Shown here piece by piece: positions 47,620-57,310 of a stretch of 64,000 nt of DNA. The position numbers and the translations under genes were made by a program. Origin of the DNA: Methylovirgula sp963708155 (lineage in GTDB: Bacteria; Pseudomonadota; Alphaproteobacteria; Rhizobiales; Beijerinckiaceae); assembly GCA_963708155.1 (NCBI GenBank), contig OY970183.1:2170001-2234000 (forward strand), written 5' to 3'. Numbering within the stretch: the stretch's first letter is position 1; every line of letters starts with the position of its first letter. The notes under the pieces were generated by a model. That model was not told where the DNA came from. It saw only the letters and a list, made by a program, of their open reading frames with translations, and did no database searches.

Positions 47620-49006
47620 ATGCCGCTCGAACCCTGGTCGCCGAAAAACTGGCGGACAAAGCCCATTCAACAGGCGCCGGATTATCCGGACGCGCAAGCC
47701 CTTGCCGATGTCGAGCGCCAGCTTGCCTCGTTCCCGCCGCTCGTCTTCGCCGGCGAGGCGCGCAAACTGAAGGGTCTGCTCGCCAAGGCGTCGAAGGGTG
47801 AAGCTTTCCTGTTCCAGGGTGGCGATTGTGCCGAGAGCTTCGCCGAACATGCGGCGGACAATATCCGCGATTTCTTCCGCGTCTTCCTGCAGATGTCGGT
47901 GGTCATGACTTTCGGCGCCGCGCTGCCGGTCGATCAAGGTCGGCCGCATTGCCGGGCAATTCGCCAAGCCGCGCTCCGAGCCCTTCGAGAAGAAGGGCGA
48001 CGTGTCGCTGCCGAGCTATCGCGGCGACATCGTCAACGACATTGCCTTCACCGAAGCCGCGCGCGTGCCGGACCCGCAGCGCCAGCTCGATGCCTATCGT
48101 CAGTCGGCGGCGACGCTCAATCTGCTGCGCGCTTTCGCTTCGGGCGGCTATGCCAATCTCGAGAATGCGCATCGCTGGATGCTCGGTTTCATCAAGGACA
48201 GCCCGCAGTCCGCGCGCTATCAGGAATTGGCCGACCGCATCACCGAGACGCTCGGCTTCATGCGAGCGATTGGGCTCGACCCGGAATCGCATCAGGAATT
48301 GCGGCAGACGGATTTCTACACCTCGCACGAGGCTTTGCTGCTCGGCTACGAGGAGGCGCTGACGCGCGTCGATTCGACGACGGGCGATTATTACGCAACG
48401 TCGGGTCACATGCTCTGGGTCGGCGACCGCACACGCCAGCTCGATCATGCGCATATCGAATATCTGCGCGGCATCGAGAACCCGCTCGGGCTTAAGTGCG
48501 GCCCGTCGCTGACGCCGGAAAATCTGCTGCAACTCATCGATCGGCTCGATCCGACCAATGAGCCGGGCCGGCTTACCTTGATCTGCCGCTTCGGCGCCGA
48601 CAAGGTCGGCGATCATCTGCCCAAGCTCATCCGCGCCGTTCAGCGCGAGGGCCGGCATGTGCTCTGGGCCTGCGATCCGATGCACGGCAATACGATCAAG
48701 GCGGCCTCGGGTTACAAGACGCGGCCGTTCGATCGTATCATGAGCGAAATCCGCAACTTCTTCGCCGTGCATCACGCCGAAGGCACTTATGCCGGCGGCG
48801 TGCATCTCGAAATGACCGGCAAGAACGTCACCGAATGCACCGGCGGCGCGCGGGCCATCTCGGAATCCGATCTCTCCGACCGTTATCACACCTATTGCGA
48901 TCCGCGCCTCAACGCCGAGCAGGCGATCGAAGTCGCTTTCCTGGTGGCGGAACTTTTGAAGGCGGAGCGCCTGCAACGCCCGCCAGCGGTCGTCGCTGCG
49001 GAATAA
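47620..49006 (+). CDS. aroG: Class II DAHP synthase (one frameshift)
   Basis: 3-deoxy-7-phosphoheptulonate synthase, first enzyme of the shikimate pathway, about 461 residues. Visible class II motifs: FQGGDCAESFAEHAADNIRD, then after the break KVGRIAGQFAKPRS, SLPSYRGDIVND, HEALLLGYEEALTR, WVGDRTRQLDHAH, WACDPMHGNT and GGVHLEMTG. The frame breaks at 47929-47936: ALPV is followed by GATC where three bases are expected before AAGGTCGG. Dropping one base restores PVV/PVI-KVGR. As the enzyme is likely essential for aromatic amino acids, an error is probable. Confidence 0.92.
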
Positions 49007-49145
49007 CGGTCGAGCTCAAGCGTTGCGCTTCGTTGCGCCAGCCTTTCGTCAGCAGGCTGGCGATGCGTCTTCGCGAAGAATTTTCTTCCATGCTATAGGA
49101 CTCCTGTTCGAGCAGTCGTGAGAGCTGCAGCTGAGGAGGAAATTC

Positions 49146-49400
49146 ATGGCGTGGAAATTTGCGATTGCGGTGCTGAGCGCATTGGCGCTCTCAACACCGG
49201 CCTTTGCCACTGAGATGATGAATTCCGCCGGGCACCATGCTTGCGCATCCGGCGGTAAGAAAGGTGGATGTATGGAGCACCACTCCATGGGCCACCATGC
49301 GTGTGCGTCCGGTGACAAGAAGGGCGGCTGCATGATGCATCATTCGATGGGGCATCATGCGTCGCCGACGGGCGACAAAAAGAGCGATGCGATGCACTAA
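49146..49400 (+). CDS. Secreted His/Cys/Met-rich repeat peptide
   Basis: An 84-residue protein: signal peptide to about residue 22 (ending AFA), then a mature part made of three near-identical 20-residue units of the form GHHACASGxKKGGCMxHHSM. The last unit loses both cysteines (GHHASPTGDKK). The mature part has 11 His, 4 Cys and several Met, so it is almost certainly a metal-binding peptide (copper, zinc or nickel cannot be told apart). A strong GAGGAGG site precedes the ATG. I do not know a named family. Compare the bufferin precursor and the poly-His mini-protein elsewhere in the window. Confidence 0.8.
   Translation: MAWKFAIAVLSALALSTPAFATEMMNSAGHHACASGGKKGGCMEHHSMGHHACASGDKKGGCMMHHSMGHHASPTGDKKSDAMH
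49230..49397 (+). repeat. Tandem 60-bp coding repeat (2.8 copies)
   Basis: Units at 49230-49289, 49290-49349 and 49350-49397 inside the His/Cys/Met peptide gene. The first two differ mainly at synonymous positions, suggesting duplication followed by selection on the protein sequence. Confidence 0.85.
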
Positions 49401-49440
49401 TCGCGCGGCTCGACCTGCGGGCTTTTTCAGGCCGGGCGCT

Positions 49441-50574
49441 CTAAGTGCTCGGCCGTTCTTTTTCGCGCATCGTCATTTCGGTGCCGCGCCAGACGAAATC
49501 GTTGACCAGCCAGGCATCGACATAAACCACTGGCAGCATCAGATCGCGCAGCAGGAAGAGAAGCGGCAGGCGCCAGGAGAAATGCCATTTGTTGGACAGC
49601 GCCAGCGCCGTCTCGCCGCTGTAGAGTATGGCGAGAACCAGCGCGGCGCCGGCCAGCGGCGTGATGCCGAAGAGACCGGCGGCATAGGCACCGATGATTG
49701 CGGGCGTCGCGGAACCCGAGAGAAGCTCCGGGAAGAAATGCAGCGGAAAGGTCTTGCGCCGCATGCGCGCCCAGCGGATCTGGCGGCTCCAGACATCGCC
49801 GAGTGTCCGCTTGCCCAGCGGCTGCGGGAAGGGGCTATCGACGAGATTGATCTCAAGGCCCGCGGCGCGCACCACTTTGGTCGAGGCGGCGTCTTCCGCA
49901 ATCTCCGCCGCGAGGGCGCGAATACCTCCCGCGTCGTCCAGAATATCGCGGCGCCAGAGCATGTTCTTGCCTTGGGCAAAGCCGGTGCCGATGCCGTCGG
50001 CCGCATATTGCCAGCGTGCCTGGTAGGTATTGAGGAAGGCGATCTCGAGTTCGGCCCAGATGTTCTGCGGATGCGATCCCTGCGGCATCGAGCAGACGAG
50101 ACCGGTCGTCGGCCGCCACGCGGCGAGGAGCCGCTGGATATAATCGCGCGGCATCAGCACGTTGGAATCGGCAAGAATGACCCATTCGTGCCTGGATGCC
50201 TCCCAGCCGCGCACGCAATTGTTAAGCTTGGGATTGGCGCTGATGCGCTCGTCGCCGATCATCAATTTCGCCGGAACCCCGGGATTGGCCGCGATCAGCT
50301 TTTGCAGCACCGGAATGACGGGGTCGTTGCTGCGGGCGACGCAGAAAATGACCTCATAGGCGGGATAATCGAGCCCGAAGCTCGAACCGAGCGTTTCCTC
50401 GCAGAAATTGTCGATCCCGCAGCATGGACGGACGATGGAGACGCCCGGCGCATTCGGGGGCGCCGGCAACGGCGTCGCGGGGGGCTTGGAATTGCGGATT
50501 GCAATGCCGTCACTGATCAGGTTGAGGACAACGAGAACAAGACAGATAAGGGCCAGGGCCCAGGCTAGCGTCAT
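49441..50574 (-). CDS. Family 21 glycosyltransferase (ceramide glucosyltransferase-like)
   Basis: A 377-residue membrane glycosyltransferase. One N-terminal helix (about 3-25) is followed by a GT-A domain with SIVRPCCGIDN, WVILADSNVLMP, EIAEDAAS and the RQIRWARMRR (QxxRW-type) motif. Two or three hydrophobic segments follow at the C terminus. The family transfers sugars from UDP-sugars to lipids; in bacteria members glycosylate ceramide or hopanoids (HpnI). Without hopanoid genes nearby the lipid acceptor cannot be specified. Confidence 0.85.
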   Translation of the reverse strand: MTLAWALALICLVLVVLNLISDGIAIRNSKPPATPLPAPPNAPGVSIVRPCCGIDNFCEETLGSSFGLDYPAYEVIFCVARSNDPVIPVLQKLIAANPGVPAKLMIGDERISANPKLNNCVRGWEASRHEWVILADSNVLMPRDYIQRLLAAWRPTTGLVCSMPQGSHPQNIWAELEIAFLNTYQARWQYAADGIGTGFAQGKNMLWRRDILDDAGGIRALAAEIAEDAASTKVVRAAGLEINLVDSPFPQPLGKRTLGDVWSRQIRWARMRRKTFPLHFFPELLSGSATPAIIGAYAAGLFGITPLAGAALVLAILYSGETALALSNKWHFSWRLPLLFLLRDLMLPVVYVDAWLVNDFVWRGTEMTMREKERPST

Positions 50575-50712
50575 CAGCGGCGCCTCCGCACCTTTTCAGT
50601 TTGCCCGCATTGGCCCGCGAACGCAATCCAACGGCGGCGTGGAAACCTGCAACCGGGCATCAGCCTTGCGGTTCGACGATTGCGAGGGTAGGCCGTTAAC
50701 GAAAGGAAGATC

Positions 50713-52062
50713 ATGCCGCCCGTTGTCCGCTTTGCTCCCTCGCCCACTGGCCGAATCCATATCGGCAATGTCCGCACGGCGCTCATCAACTTTCTTTTTG
50801 TAACAAAAGACCGTGGCCGATTCATTTTGCGTTTCGATGACACTGATCTGGCCCGTTCCAGGGAAGAATATGCCCAGGCCATTGAGGAAGATCTCGGATG
50901 GCTCGGCATCGCGCCTGATCTAATCGTCCGTCAGTCGGAACGGTTCCCGCTTTATGACGCGGCAGCGGCGAAATTGCGGGCTGCCGGGCGGCTCTACCCC
51001 TGCTACGAGACCGCCGAGGAATTGGAGCGCCGGCGCAAACGCCAGCAGGCGCGCGGCCTACCGCCGATCTACGACCGCGCGGCGCTGACCCTGACCGAAA
51101 CGGACCGCGCAGCGCTGGAGGCGGCAGGGCGGCGGCCGCATTGGCGCTTTTTGCTCGATCATGTGGTTGTGCATTGGGACGATCTCGTCCGCGGCGCGAG
51201 CCATATCGATTGCGCTTCGCTATCCGACCCGGTGCTCGTGCGGGAAGACGGAAGCTATCTTTATACCCTGCCGTCGGTTGTGGACGACCTGGACCTCGAG
51301 ATCAGCCACATCATCCGCGGCGAAGACCACGTCACCAATACCGCCGTGCAGATCCAGCTCTTCGAGGCGCTGGGTGGCGCGAACGCCGCGCCGGTCTTCG
51401 GCCATCATAATCTGCTGACCACGGCCTCCGGCGAGGGTCTCTCGAAGCGCAGCGGCGCACTGTCGATCGGCACGCTGCGGGAGGAGGGAATCGAACCTCT
51501 GGCGGTCGCCGCCTGCGCCGTGCTGACCGGAACCTCCGATTCGGTTCACCCCGTGCAATCGCTCGGCGAGCTCGCTGCGGATTTCGAATTCTCCCATGTC
51601 AGCCGCAATCAGGCGCGGTTCGATCCGGCGGAACTGAGAACCCTCTCGGCGCGGACGCTGCATCAGATGCCGTTTGCGGCCGCCGCCAGTCGTCTTGCGC
51701 TTGCGGGCATCAGCGGGCCGAGCGCGGAAGCCTTTTGGCTCGCCGTGCGCGGCAATCTGGAAACTTTCGGCGATGTCGCGGTCTGGTGGACTGTCGCCGC
51801 TGGGACAATCACCCCGGCGATCGAAGATGCGGATTTTATCGCCGCCGCGCGGGCGCTGCTGCCCGCTGAGCCATGGACTTAGGCGACCTGGGCCGAATGG
51901 ACAAATCTGTTGAAAACCCAGACGAACCGGAAGGGTCGGGCCCTCTACCACCCGCTTCGGCTGGCACTCACCGGGCGGGAGCAGGGACCGGAGCTTGCCG
52001 CCCTGCTGCCGCTCATCGGCCGGGTTAAGGCTGAGGCCCGACTATCCGGACGCGCTGCTTGA
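50713..52062 (+). CDS. gltX: Glutamate--tRNA ligase with in-frame TAG near the C terminus
   Basis: Class I aminoacyl-tRNA synthetase. The HIGH-type motif is FAPSPTGRIHIGN, the KMSKS-type motif is GEGLSKRSGA, and the LDLEISHIIRGEDHVTNTAVQ segment is typical. The frame meets TAG at 51880-51882 after 389 codons (AEPWT). Reading on in the same frame gives a further 59 residues that look like a GltX C terminus: ATWAEWTNLLKTQTNRKGRALYHPLRLALTGREQGPE-type, ending at TGA 52060-52062. A GAG to TAG change would explain it. The enzyme could be truncated, suppressed or mis-sequenced. A strong AAGGAAG site precedes the ATG. Confidence 0.88.
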
Positions 52063-53203
52063 CGCCATTGGGGTCGGTGATTTCCGTCGTTGGCCCGGCG
52101 CCCTGCGGATAAGAACTTTGGTTATTGACCCCACCGGCAGAAATCCCGGCGGAATCGGTGCTCGCGGTCGGCACCTGCGCGGCGGCAGCGGCATCCTGAT
52201 TGATGATGTCCTGATCGCTGGTGTCGTCCGCGGCCGGGACTGGGGCGCGCTTCTTCTTCTTATCCGGTGTTGCCGCCGAGGGGCGCGCCATCTCGTCGGA
52301 TTTCTCCTGCGTGACGACGAATTCACCCTTCTTGCTGTGGCTCAGCATGGCTTCAGCGCCCGCCAAGGTCTCGCCCCACGTGGCGCCAGGCGCACGGCAG
52401 GTACAGGAGGCGTCGAGTGACTTCTGATATTTGAGCGCAGCCGGCAGGCTCATATAGGGCTTGCCGTCGAGCCCGACCGCCGTCTGGATCACCTGGCCCG
52501 GCACCCGCGAATAGACGCTGACCTCGGCATTCGGACAGGAAGCCTTGCAGAAGTCCGAGAGCGTCTGCTCATCGCGCCCGGGCGCGTCCGTGATCGGGAA
52601 GAAGGCGCCGTCGCAATGGCGCACGCAGAGCATTTCCGAACCGCCCGTGGGCTGCCCCGGCTGGTCCGTTGCCGGCAGCGCATCCGGCGGGGGAACGTCG
52701 GCAATATCGGGTTCGTTGCTCTGCTGCGTGGGGCCGCCGAACAGGCCGCCGAGGAAGCCGCCCTGCGTCGCCGTCTGCTGACGGCAATAGGCGTTGTAGC
52801 TTGCGACCATCTGCCGGCGCTGCGGCGTATCGAGGATACCCCGGGCGCTGCCTTCGAGTTGCGCGAGGCTTGCCCGCAATTGTTCGATCTGCGCGTTGAT
52901 CTGGCCGCATTGCGGTGGCGGCGGCGAGCCGAAAAATATGAATTGCTGCCTGTCGCAGCCGATCTTATGGGCATAGTCCTGGGTGCGCTGAAGCCCCGCC
53001 CGTTGGCTGCGGATGGTCCCGGCATAGGGATTGGCACGCGCGTTGGAGCGGTCGAGCGCGGTGATCTGGGCGCGCAGGCCGGCGCAATCATTGCCCTGAG
53101 CGAAGGCCCCGCCGGACAGAGTCACAAACAGTGCGATCGCGCCGAATAGAGGCGCGGCGGCAAAACCTTGGAAAGCAGAAAGCCGGCGTGGGGAACACTT
53201 CAT
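52025..53203 (-). CDS. DUF2865 domain-containing exported protein
   Basis: A 392-residue protein with an N-terminal signal (about residues 15-36, ending GAFA). The mature N-terminal half is a helical hairpin-like region (DCAGLRAQITALDRSNARANPY, then QINAQIEQLRASLAQLEG). The DUF2865 core follows: SEMLCVRHCDGAFFPI, LSDFCKASCPNAEVSVYS and DASCTCRAPGATWGETL with paired cysteines. The C terminus is low-complexity. Function is unknown. Its end overlaps the extended gltX end by 38 bases, tail to tail. Confidence 0.85.
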   Translation of the reverse strand: MKCSPRRLSAFQGFAAAPLFGAIALFVTLSGGAFAQGNDCAGLRAQITALDRSNARANPYAGTIRSQRAGLQRTQDYAHKIGCDRQQFIFFGSPPPPQCGQINAQIEQLRASLAQLEGSARGILDTPQRRQMVASYNAYCRQQTATQGGFLGGLFGGPTQQSNEPDIADVPPPDALPATDQPGQPTGGSEMLCVRHCDGAFFPITDAPGRDEQTLSDFCKASCPNAEVSVYSRVPGQVIQTAVGLDGKPYMSLPAALKYQKSLDASCTCRAPGATWGETLAGAEAMLSHSKKGEFVVTQEKSDEMARPSAATPDKKKKRAPVPAADDTSDQDIINQDAAAAAQVPTASTDSAGISAGGVNNQSSYPQGAGPTTEITDPNGVKQRVRIVGPQP

Positions 53204-53364
53204 CCAAACCTCGTCGGGCGAAAGCTGCGGGCTGGATGAGAGGCCCGCGCAAGTAGGGAGGCCCGAGCCGCGCCCGCAGCGGAAATCAACGCGCCGATCC
53301 GTATCCAGCCTTTAGCCATGCGACCGCGACCTTTTCATGGCCGGTCCGGGCGTCCTCGCGCCGT

Positions 53365-53850
53365 TCAGTGCAGCAGGCGCTTGAGGCCGGCGATGCCCTG
53401 CGCGACGAGTTCGTCGCCATAGGCGCCCTGCGCCTGCGTCTTGAGTACGATCTCCGAGGCCTTCGCCGCGGCATCGGTCGCGGCGTCGCGCACTTGCGCC
53501 AGCGCCTGCGTTTCGGCGGAGGCGATCTTGTCTTCCGCCTGCTTCGTGCGCCGCTGGACGAAATCGGCGACACGGGCGTGTGCTTCCTTGGCGATGAGTT
53601 CGGCTTCGACCTGCGCCTGCGCGATGATGGCCCTGGCTTCGTCTTCCGCCTGCTTCTTCTTCACGACGAAAGAGGCGAGCAAATCCTCCGCTTCCCGGCG
53701 CAGGGCGATCGCTTCGTCGAGCTGCGCTTTCACGCGCGCGCTGCGCTTGTCGAGGCCGTCGGCGATCTTCTTGTGCAGGCCGAAATAGGCAAAGACGCCG
53801 AGAAAGGTGATGAAGGCGACAGAATCCCAGAATTCGGCATCGAAATGCAT
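53365..53850 (-). CDS. atpF: F0F1 ATP synthase subunit B
   Basis: The peripheral stalk subunit b (161 residues). One N-terminal transmembrane helix (about 8-24) is followed by a long charged coiled coil (RSARVKAQLDEAIALRREAEDLLASFV onward). It is the last gene of the F0 operon and follows its paralogue b' by 15 bases. Alphaproteobacteria use a b/b' heterodimer. Confidence 0.96.
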   Translation of the reverse strand: MHFDAEFWDSVAFITFLGVFAYFGLHKKIADGLDKRSARVKAQLDEAIALRREAEDLLASFVVKKKQAEDEARAIIAQAQVEAELIAKEAHARVADFVQRRTKQAEDKIASAETQALAQVRDAATDAAAKASEIVLKTQAQGAYGDELVAQGIAGLKRLLH

Positions 53851-53865
53851 GGGGCGGCTCCGCTC

Positions 53866-54411
53866 TTAGGCTTTCAGCTTGGCAATGGCGCCGGCGATGG
53901 CAGCCGGGTCGGCCGGCTTGCCGGTGATGTGTTCGACAATGGCTGCCGCGGTTTCCTGCGCGATCTGGTCGACATTGGTCAGAGCCTTGGCCTTCGTCTC
54001 TTCGATCTGCTTTTCTGCGGCGGCGAGTTTGGCGCTGAGCTCGGCTTCAAGAGTGTGGCGCTTGGCATCAGCCTCGGCGGCGAGGCGATTCTGCGTCTCC
54101 TGCGCCAGGGCCTGCGCATTGGCGCGCGCATCGGTCAGCGTCTTTTGATAGTCGGCGGCGGCCTGATCCGCCTCCTTGCGCTTGGCATGCGCAGCGAGCA
54201 CGTCCGTATTGATCTTGTGGTGACGCGCTTCAAGGATGCCCGCGACGCGCGGCAGGGCGATGCGCGACATCAGCAAATAGAGCAGGCCGAAGGTGAGCGC
54301 GAGCCAGACCAGCAGCGACGCAAAATTGGCCGTATCGAACGGCGGAAATTGCTCCTGAGCCGGGGCCGGCTGGGCCTGGCTGGCTGTTGTTTGGGCCATA
54401 CCTTCTGCCAT
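53866..54411 (-). CDS. atpF': F0F1 ATP synthase subunit B'
   Basis: Second peripheral-stalk subunit (181 residues): an Ala/Pro/Gln-rich start, one membrane helix (about 28-48, FASLLVWLALTFGLLYLLM) and a long coiled coil. It lies between atpE and atpF on the minus strand, as in other alphaproteobacteria. Confidence 0.95.
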   Translation of the reverse strand: MAEGMAQTTASQAQPAPAQEQFPPFDTANFASLLVWLALTFGLLYLLMSRIALPRVAGILEARHHKINTDVLAAHAKRKEADQAAADYQKTLTDARANAQALAQETQNRLAAEADAKRHTLEAELSAKLAAAEKQIEETKAKALTNVDQIAQETAAAIVEHITGKPADPAAIAGAIAKLKA

Positions 54412-54471
54412 TTTCGAGTCCTGAAAAAAGAATGAAGCGCGAGCCGCCGGAAGCAGCTCGCGCCGTTGAGA

Positions 54472-54729
54472 TCAATGAAGTGCGAACAACAGCAGCAGCG
54501 CGACGAGGAAGGCGAAAAGCCCGAGAGCTTCCGCCAGGGCGGCGCCGACGAAGGCGCGGCCGAACTGCGCATCCGACGCCGTCGGGTTGCGGAGCGCGCC
54601 CGAAAGGAAGTGGCCGAACACCAGACCGACGCCGATAGCGGCGGCGCCCGTACCGACCGCCGCGAGACCGGCGCCGATATATTTGCCCGCCGTGACGATG
54701 TCGCCCGGGCTCGCGATTGCATCTACCAT
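54472..54729 (-). CDS. atpE: F0F1 ATP synthase subunit C
   Basis: Proteolipid of the rotor ring (85 residues, two helices). The polar loop ALRNPTASDAQFGR and the ion-binding glutamate in GAALAEALGLFAF are present. The residues around the Glu fit a proton- rather than sodium-driven ring. Confidence 0.97.
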   Translation of the reverse strand: MVDAIASPGDIVTAGKYIGAGLAAVGTGAAAIGVGLVFGHFLSGALRNPTASDAQFGRAFVGAALAEALGLFAFLVALLLLFALH

Positions 54730-54784
54730 GTTTGAAACTCCTGCAGGTATTGAAGGGCGACCGATCTGTTGTTGCGCTCTTTAT

Positions 54785-55528
54785 TCAGTGGCCCGGATGA
54801 ATTGCGTCGTTGAGATAGACGCAAGAAAGGATGGCGAAGATGTAGGCTTGCAAAACCGCGACGAAGAGTTCGAAGCCCAAAAGCACGACATTGGCGAGGA
54901 AAGGCAGCGGCGCGACGATCCACGTCGCAACGCCGGCGCCGAGCAGCGCGGCGACGAAACCCGCCATCACCTTCAGCGTGATATGGCCGGCCAGCATGTT
55001 GGCGAAGAGACGAACGGAGAGGGTGACCGGCCGTATCAGGAAGGAAATGACCTCGATGACGACGATGAACGGCAGAAGCCATATCGTAACGCCCGACGGC
55101 ACAAACAGCTTCAGAAAGTGCAGTCCATGCCTCGAGATCCCGACGCCGATCACGACGAGAATGACCCCGAGCGCCAGTGCGAAGGTGATCACGATCTGGC
55201 TGGTGACGGAGAAGCTGAAGGGCAGGAGGCCGAGCAGGTTGCAGGCCAGGACGAACATGAAGATCGAGAAGATCAGCGGGAAGAATTTCATGCCCTCGTT
55301 GCCGGCGGTCATGCGCACGGTCGAGGCGACGAATTCATAAGACATTTCGGCGGCCGATTGCAGCCGTCCGGGGACGATCGCGCGCTGTGACGTGCCAATC
55401 AGCATGACGACGCTGACGAGCGCGACGACGAGTATCATGAACAGCGAAGCGTTGGTGAAGCTGACATCGAGCCCGAAGAGATGCACGGGCACGAACGGCT
55501 CGACCGTAAATTGATGAATAGGATCCAT
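54785..55528 (-). CDS. atpB: F0F1 ATP synthase subunit A
   Basis: Membrane subunit forming the proton half-channels (247 residues, about six helices). The essential arginine lies in LSVRLFANMLAGH, and the N-terminal HQFTVEPFVPVHLFGLDVSFTN is typical. It is second in the F0 operon after atpI. Confidence 0.97.
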   Translation of the reverse strand: MDPIHQFTVEPFVPVHLFGLDVSFTNASLFMILVVALVSVVMLIGTSQRAIVPGRLQSAAEMSYEFVASTVRMTAGNEGMKFFPLIFSIFMFVLACNLLGLLPFSFSVTSQIVITFALALGVILVVIGVGISRHGLHFLKLFVPSGVTIWLLPFIVVIEVISFLIRPVTLSVRLFANMLAGHITLKVMAGFVAALLGAGVATWIVAPLPFLANVVLLGFELFVAVLQAYIFAILSCVYLNDAIHPGH

Positions 55529-55588
55529 TGCGAAACCTGCACCCCTTGAACCAGCTCGCGCCGCTGTGGCGCTCCGCTCATCCTGCCT

Positions 55589-55972
55589 TCACCCGGCGCG
55601 CGGCGGCTTTGGGCCGGCCGAGATCCGATAAATGTTCACCAGCCCCGCCACCATCCCTAAGAGCAGGAAGATGAAGAGAAAGATCGGACCCGTATGGGCC
55701 CATTTGTCGATTTGCCAGCCGATGAGCGCTCCGACGAGAATCGCCGAGAAGAATTCGACAAGCACACGAAACCCAAGATTTGACGCATTCAACTCCTGGC
55801 CGGAAAACTCCGGCACTTTCATCCCATCCGGCGCGGCCGGATTTTGATGCTGATCGAGTGCGCTTGATAATCTGGAAAGGCGCGCCTGTAAGGCGGCGTC
55901 TTCGCCCGCGTCGTGCCCCCCGCTGATATGACCGGCGTTATTCCGGCCGTCCGAACCCTCGTCTTTTGTCAT
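55589..55972 (-). CDS. atpI: ATP synthase accessory protein AtpI/AtpZ-like
   Basis: A 127-residue protein with a hydrophilic N-terminal region (including LQARLSRLSSALDQ) and two C-terminal membrane helices (FSAILVGALIGWQID and FLFIFLLLGMVAGLVNIYRI). AtpI-type proteins aid c-ring assembly. It heads the F0 operon. I chose the ATG before TKDEGSDGR, with AGGAAGG upstream; longer upstream readings lack support. Confidence 0.88.
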   Translation of the reverse strand: MTKDEGSDGRNNAGHISGGHDAGEDAALQARLSRLSSALDQHQNPAAPDGMKVPEFSGQELNASNLGFRVLVEFFSAILVGALIGWQIDKWAHTGPIFLFIFLLLGMVAGLVNIYRISAGPKPPRAG

Positions 55973-56301
55973 CGCCAATCCGCCTTCCTGGAAGCGGGAC
56001 TGGCGCTCTATAATGTGCTCCGCCGCAAAAAGCGAGACGAACGAGAAGACGCGCCGCGCCTTTGGTGGACCTCGCTTTTGCCATGAAAGCGGCGGCACCA
56101 TAAAAATGCCCTTTGCCGCTGTCAAGCTACTGAAGCCTTGTTCTAAAGCTATGAAGACATTTGATTTTTCGGTGTGCTTGTCGCCGCGAAGCCGGATGTG
56201 ACAAAAGGTTGGGCATGGTCGGCTGACGGGGCCTGCGCCGAATCTGATTTTGGGCGCAGACTGGCGAATAATTTCCGGCCCGGCAACGTGAAAGCGCCTC
56301 T
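55973..56301. other. Divergent promoter region between atpI and tonB-like gene
   Basis: About 330 bases with no supported gene. It must contain the promoter of the F0 operon and that of the TonB-like gene; I see no confident motif. Confidence 0.4.
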
Positions 56302-57300
56302 GTGACGGACGTGCCTTCTTTCTCTCAGGAAACCTTGGTGGTGCGGCCGGAGGATCGGCTGTTCGCACTCGCCGATCCTTTTTGGCGCAGCGCGCGTCGC
56401 CGCTTCCCGCAAATACTATTGGCCTGTCTGCTGCTGCATCTCACGGTGCTGCTGTTTCTGTTTCTTGCCGATCAGCCGGACAAGGACATCGCCCCGCCGG
56501 AGAAGGAGATTCCGGTTCAGGTCGTTATCCAGCCGCCACCGCCGCCGCCGCCACCACCGCCGAAGCCGGAACAGAAGAAGCCCGAGCAGCCGAAGCCGAA
56601 ACCGCCGCAATATGAGCGGGAGGAGAAACCCGCCTTCGATGCGCCGCGTGCTCCGAATCAGGAGACCATCAAGCGCCAAGCGCTCGATGATCAAACGCGC
56701 GCCCCGGTGATGGCAAAACCGGCGCCCGCCAATGATACCAAGCCGACACAGCAGGCATTAAAGCCGGCGCAGAATGCCGCGCCCGAGGCAGCCCAGCAGA
56801 CGACCTCGCCGGAGGAGCAGAAAGACGACAAGGACGCCGAGGCTTTGTCGAAAGCGGCTCCGATCAAGGACAAGAAGACCGCCGTGCGGATGCGGCAGAC
56901 GAAGCGCCGTGCGCCATTGCCGGACGACGAGCGTGGCGCCGTGGCGCGCGAACTCGCGTCGTTGATGCCGTCGCCGAATTACACGTTCGCCGCCAAGACT
57001 GAAGTCTCGCCCGTCTCGGGTGGCACCGAGGATATGCGCTATCTGTCCGTTCTCTTCGGCCTGATCATGCGTCAGCGGCATTTCCCGACGCGGATCATCC
57101 ATGACGATGTCGAGGTCGTCGTCGCCTTCTGGGTCGATGATTCAGGCCGCCTGGTTCAGACCGAACTTTACCGCACCAGCGGCTATCCCGAATTCGATCA
57201 TGAGGCGGTCGCCGCGGTTCGTCGCGCAGCGCCATTTCCGCAGCCGCCCTACGGCGAGCCGCATGGATTTATCGCCAAAATGGATTTTCCGGCACGCTGA
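56302..57300 (+). CDS. TonB-like energy transducer
   Basis: A 332-residue protein with one N-terminal membrane helix (about 38-55, ILLACLLLHLTVLLFLFLA), a long Pro/Lys/Glu-rich periplasmic spacer with a run of ten prolines, and a C-terminal TonB-like domain (VVAFWVDDSGRLVQTELYRTSGYPEFDHEAVAAVRRAAPFP). It couples inner-membrane energy to outer-membrane receptors or cell-envelope functions. The start appears to be GTG at 56302. No exbB/exbD lies next to it. Confidence 0.87.
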   Translation: MTDVPSFSQETLVVRPEDRLFALADPFWRSARRRFPQILLACLLLHLTVLLFLFLADQPDKDIAPPEKEIPVQVVIQPPPPPPPPPPKPEQKKPEQPKPKPPQYEREEKPAFDAPRAPNQETIKRQALDDQTRAPVMAKPAPANDTKPTQQALKPAQNAAPEAAQQTTSPEEQKDDKDAEALSKAAPIKDKKTAVRMRQTKRRAPLPDDERGAVARELASLMPSPNYTFAAKTEVSPVSGGTEDMRYLSVLFGLIMRQRHFPTRIIHDDVEVVVAFWVDDSGRLVQTELYRTSGYPEFDHEAVAAVRRAAPFPQPPYGEPHGFIAKMDFPAR

Positions 57301-57310
57301 CGCCGAAAAG

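Noticed and set aside
49036..49062. Hairpin after the DAHP synthase gene
   Set aside because: A perfect 9-bp stem is present but there is no T-run, so I do not call it a terminator.
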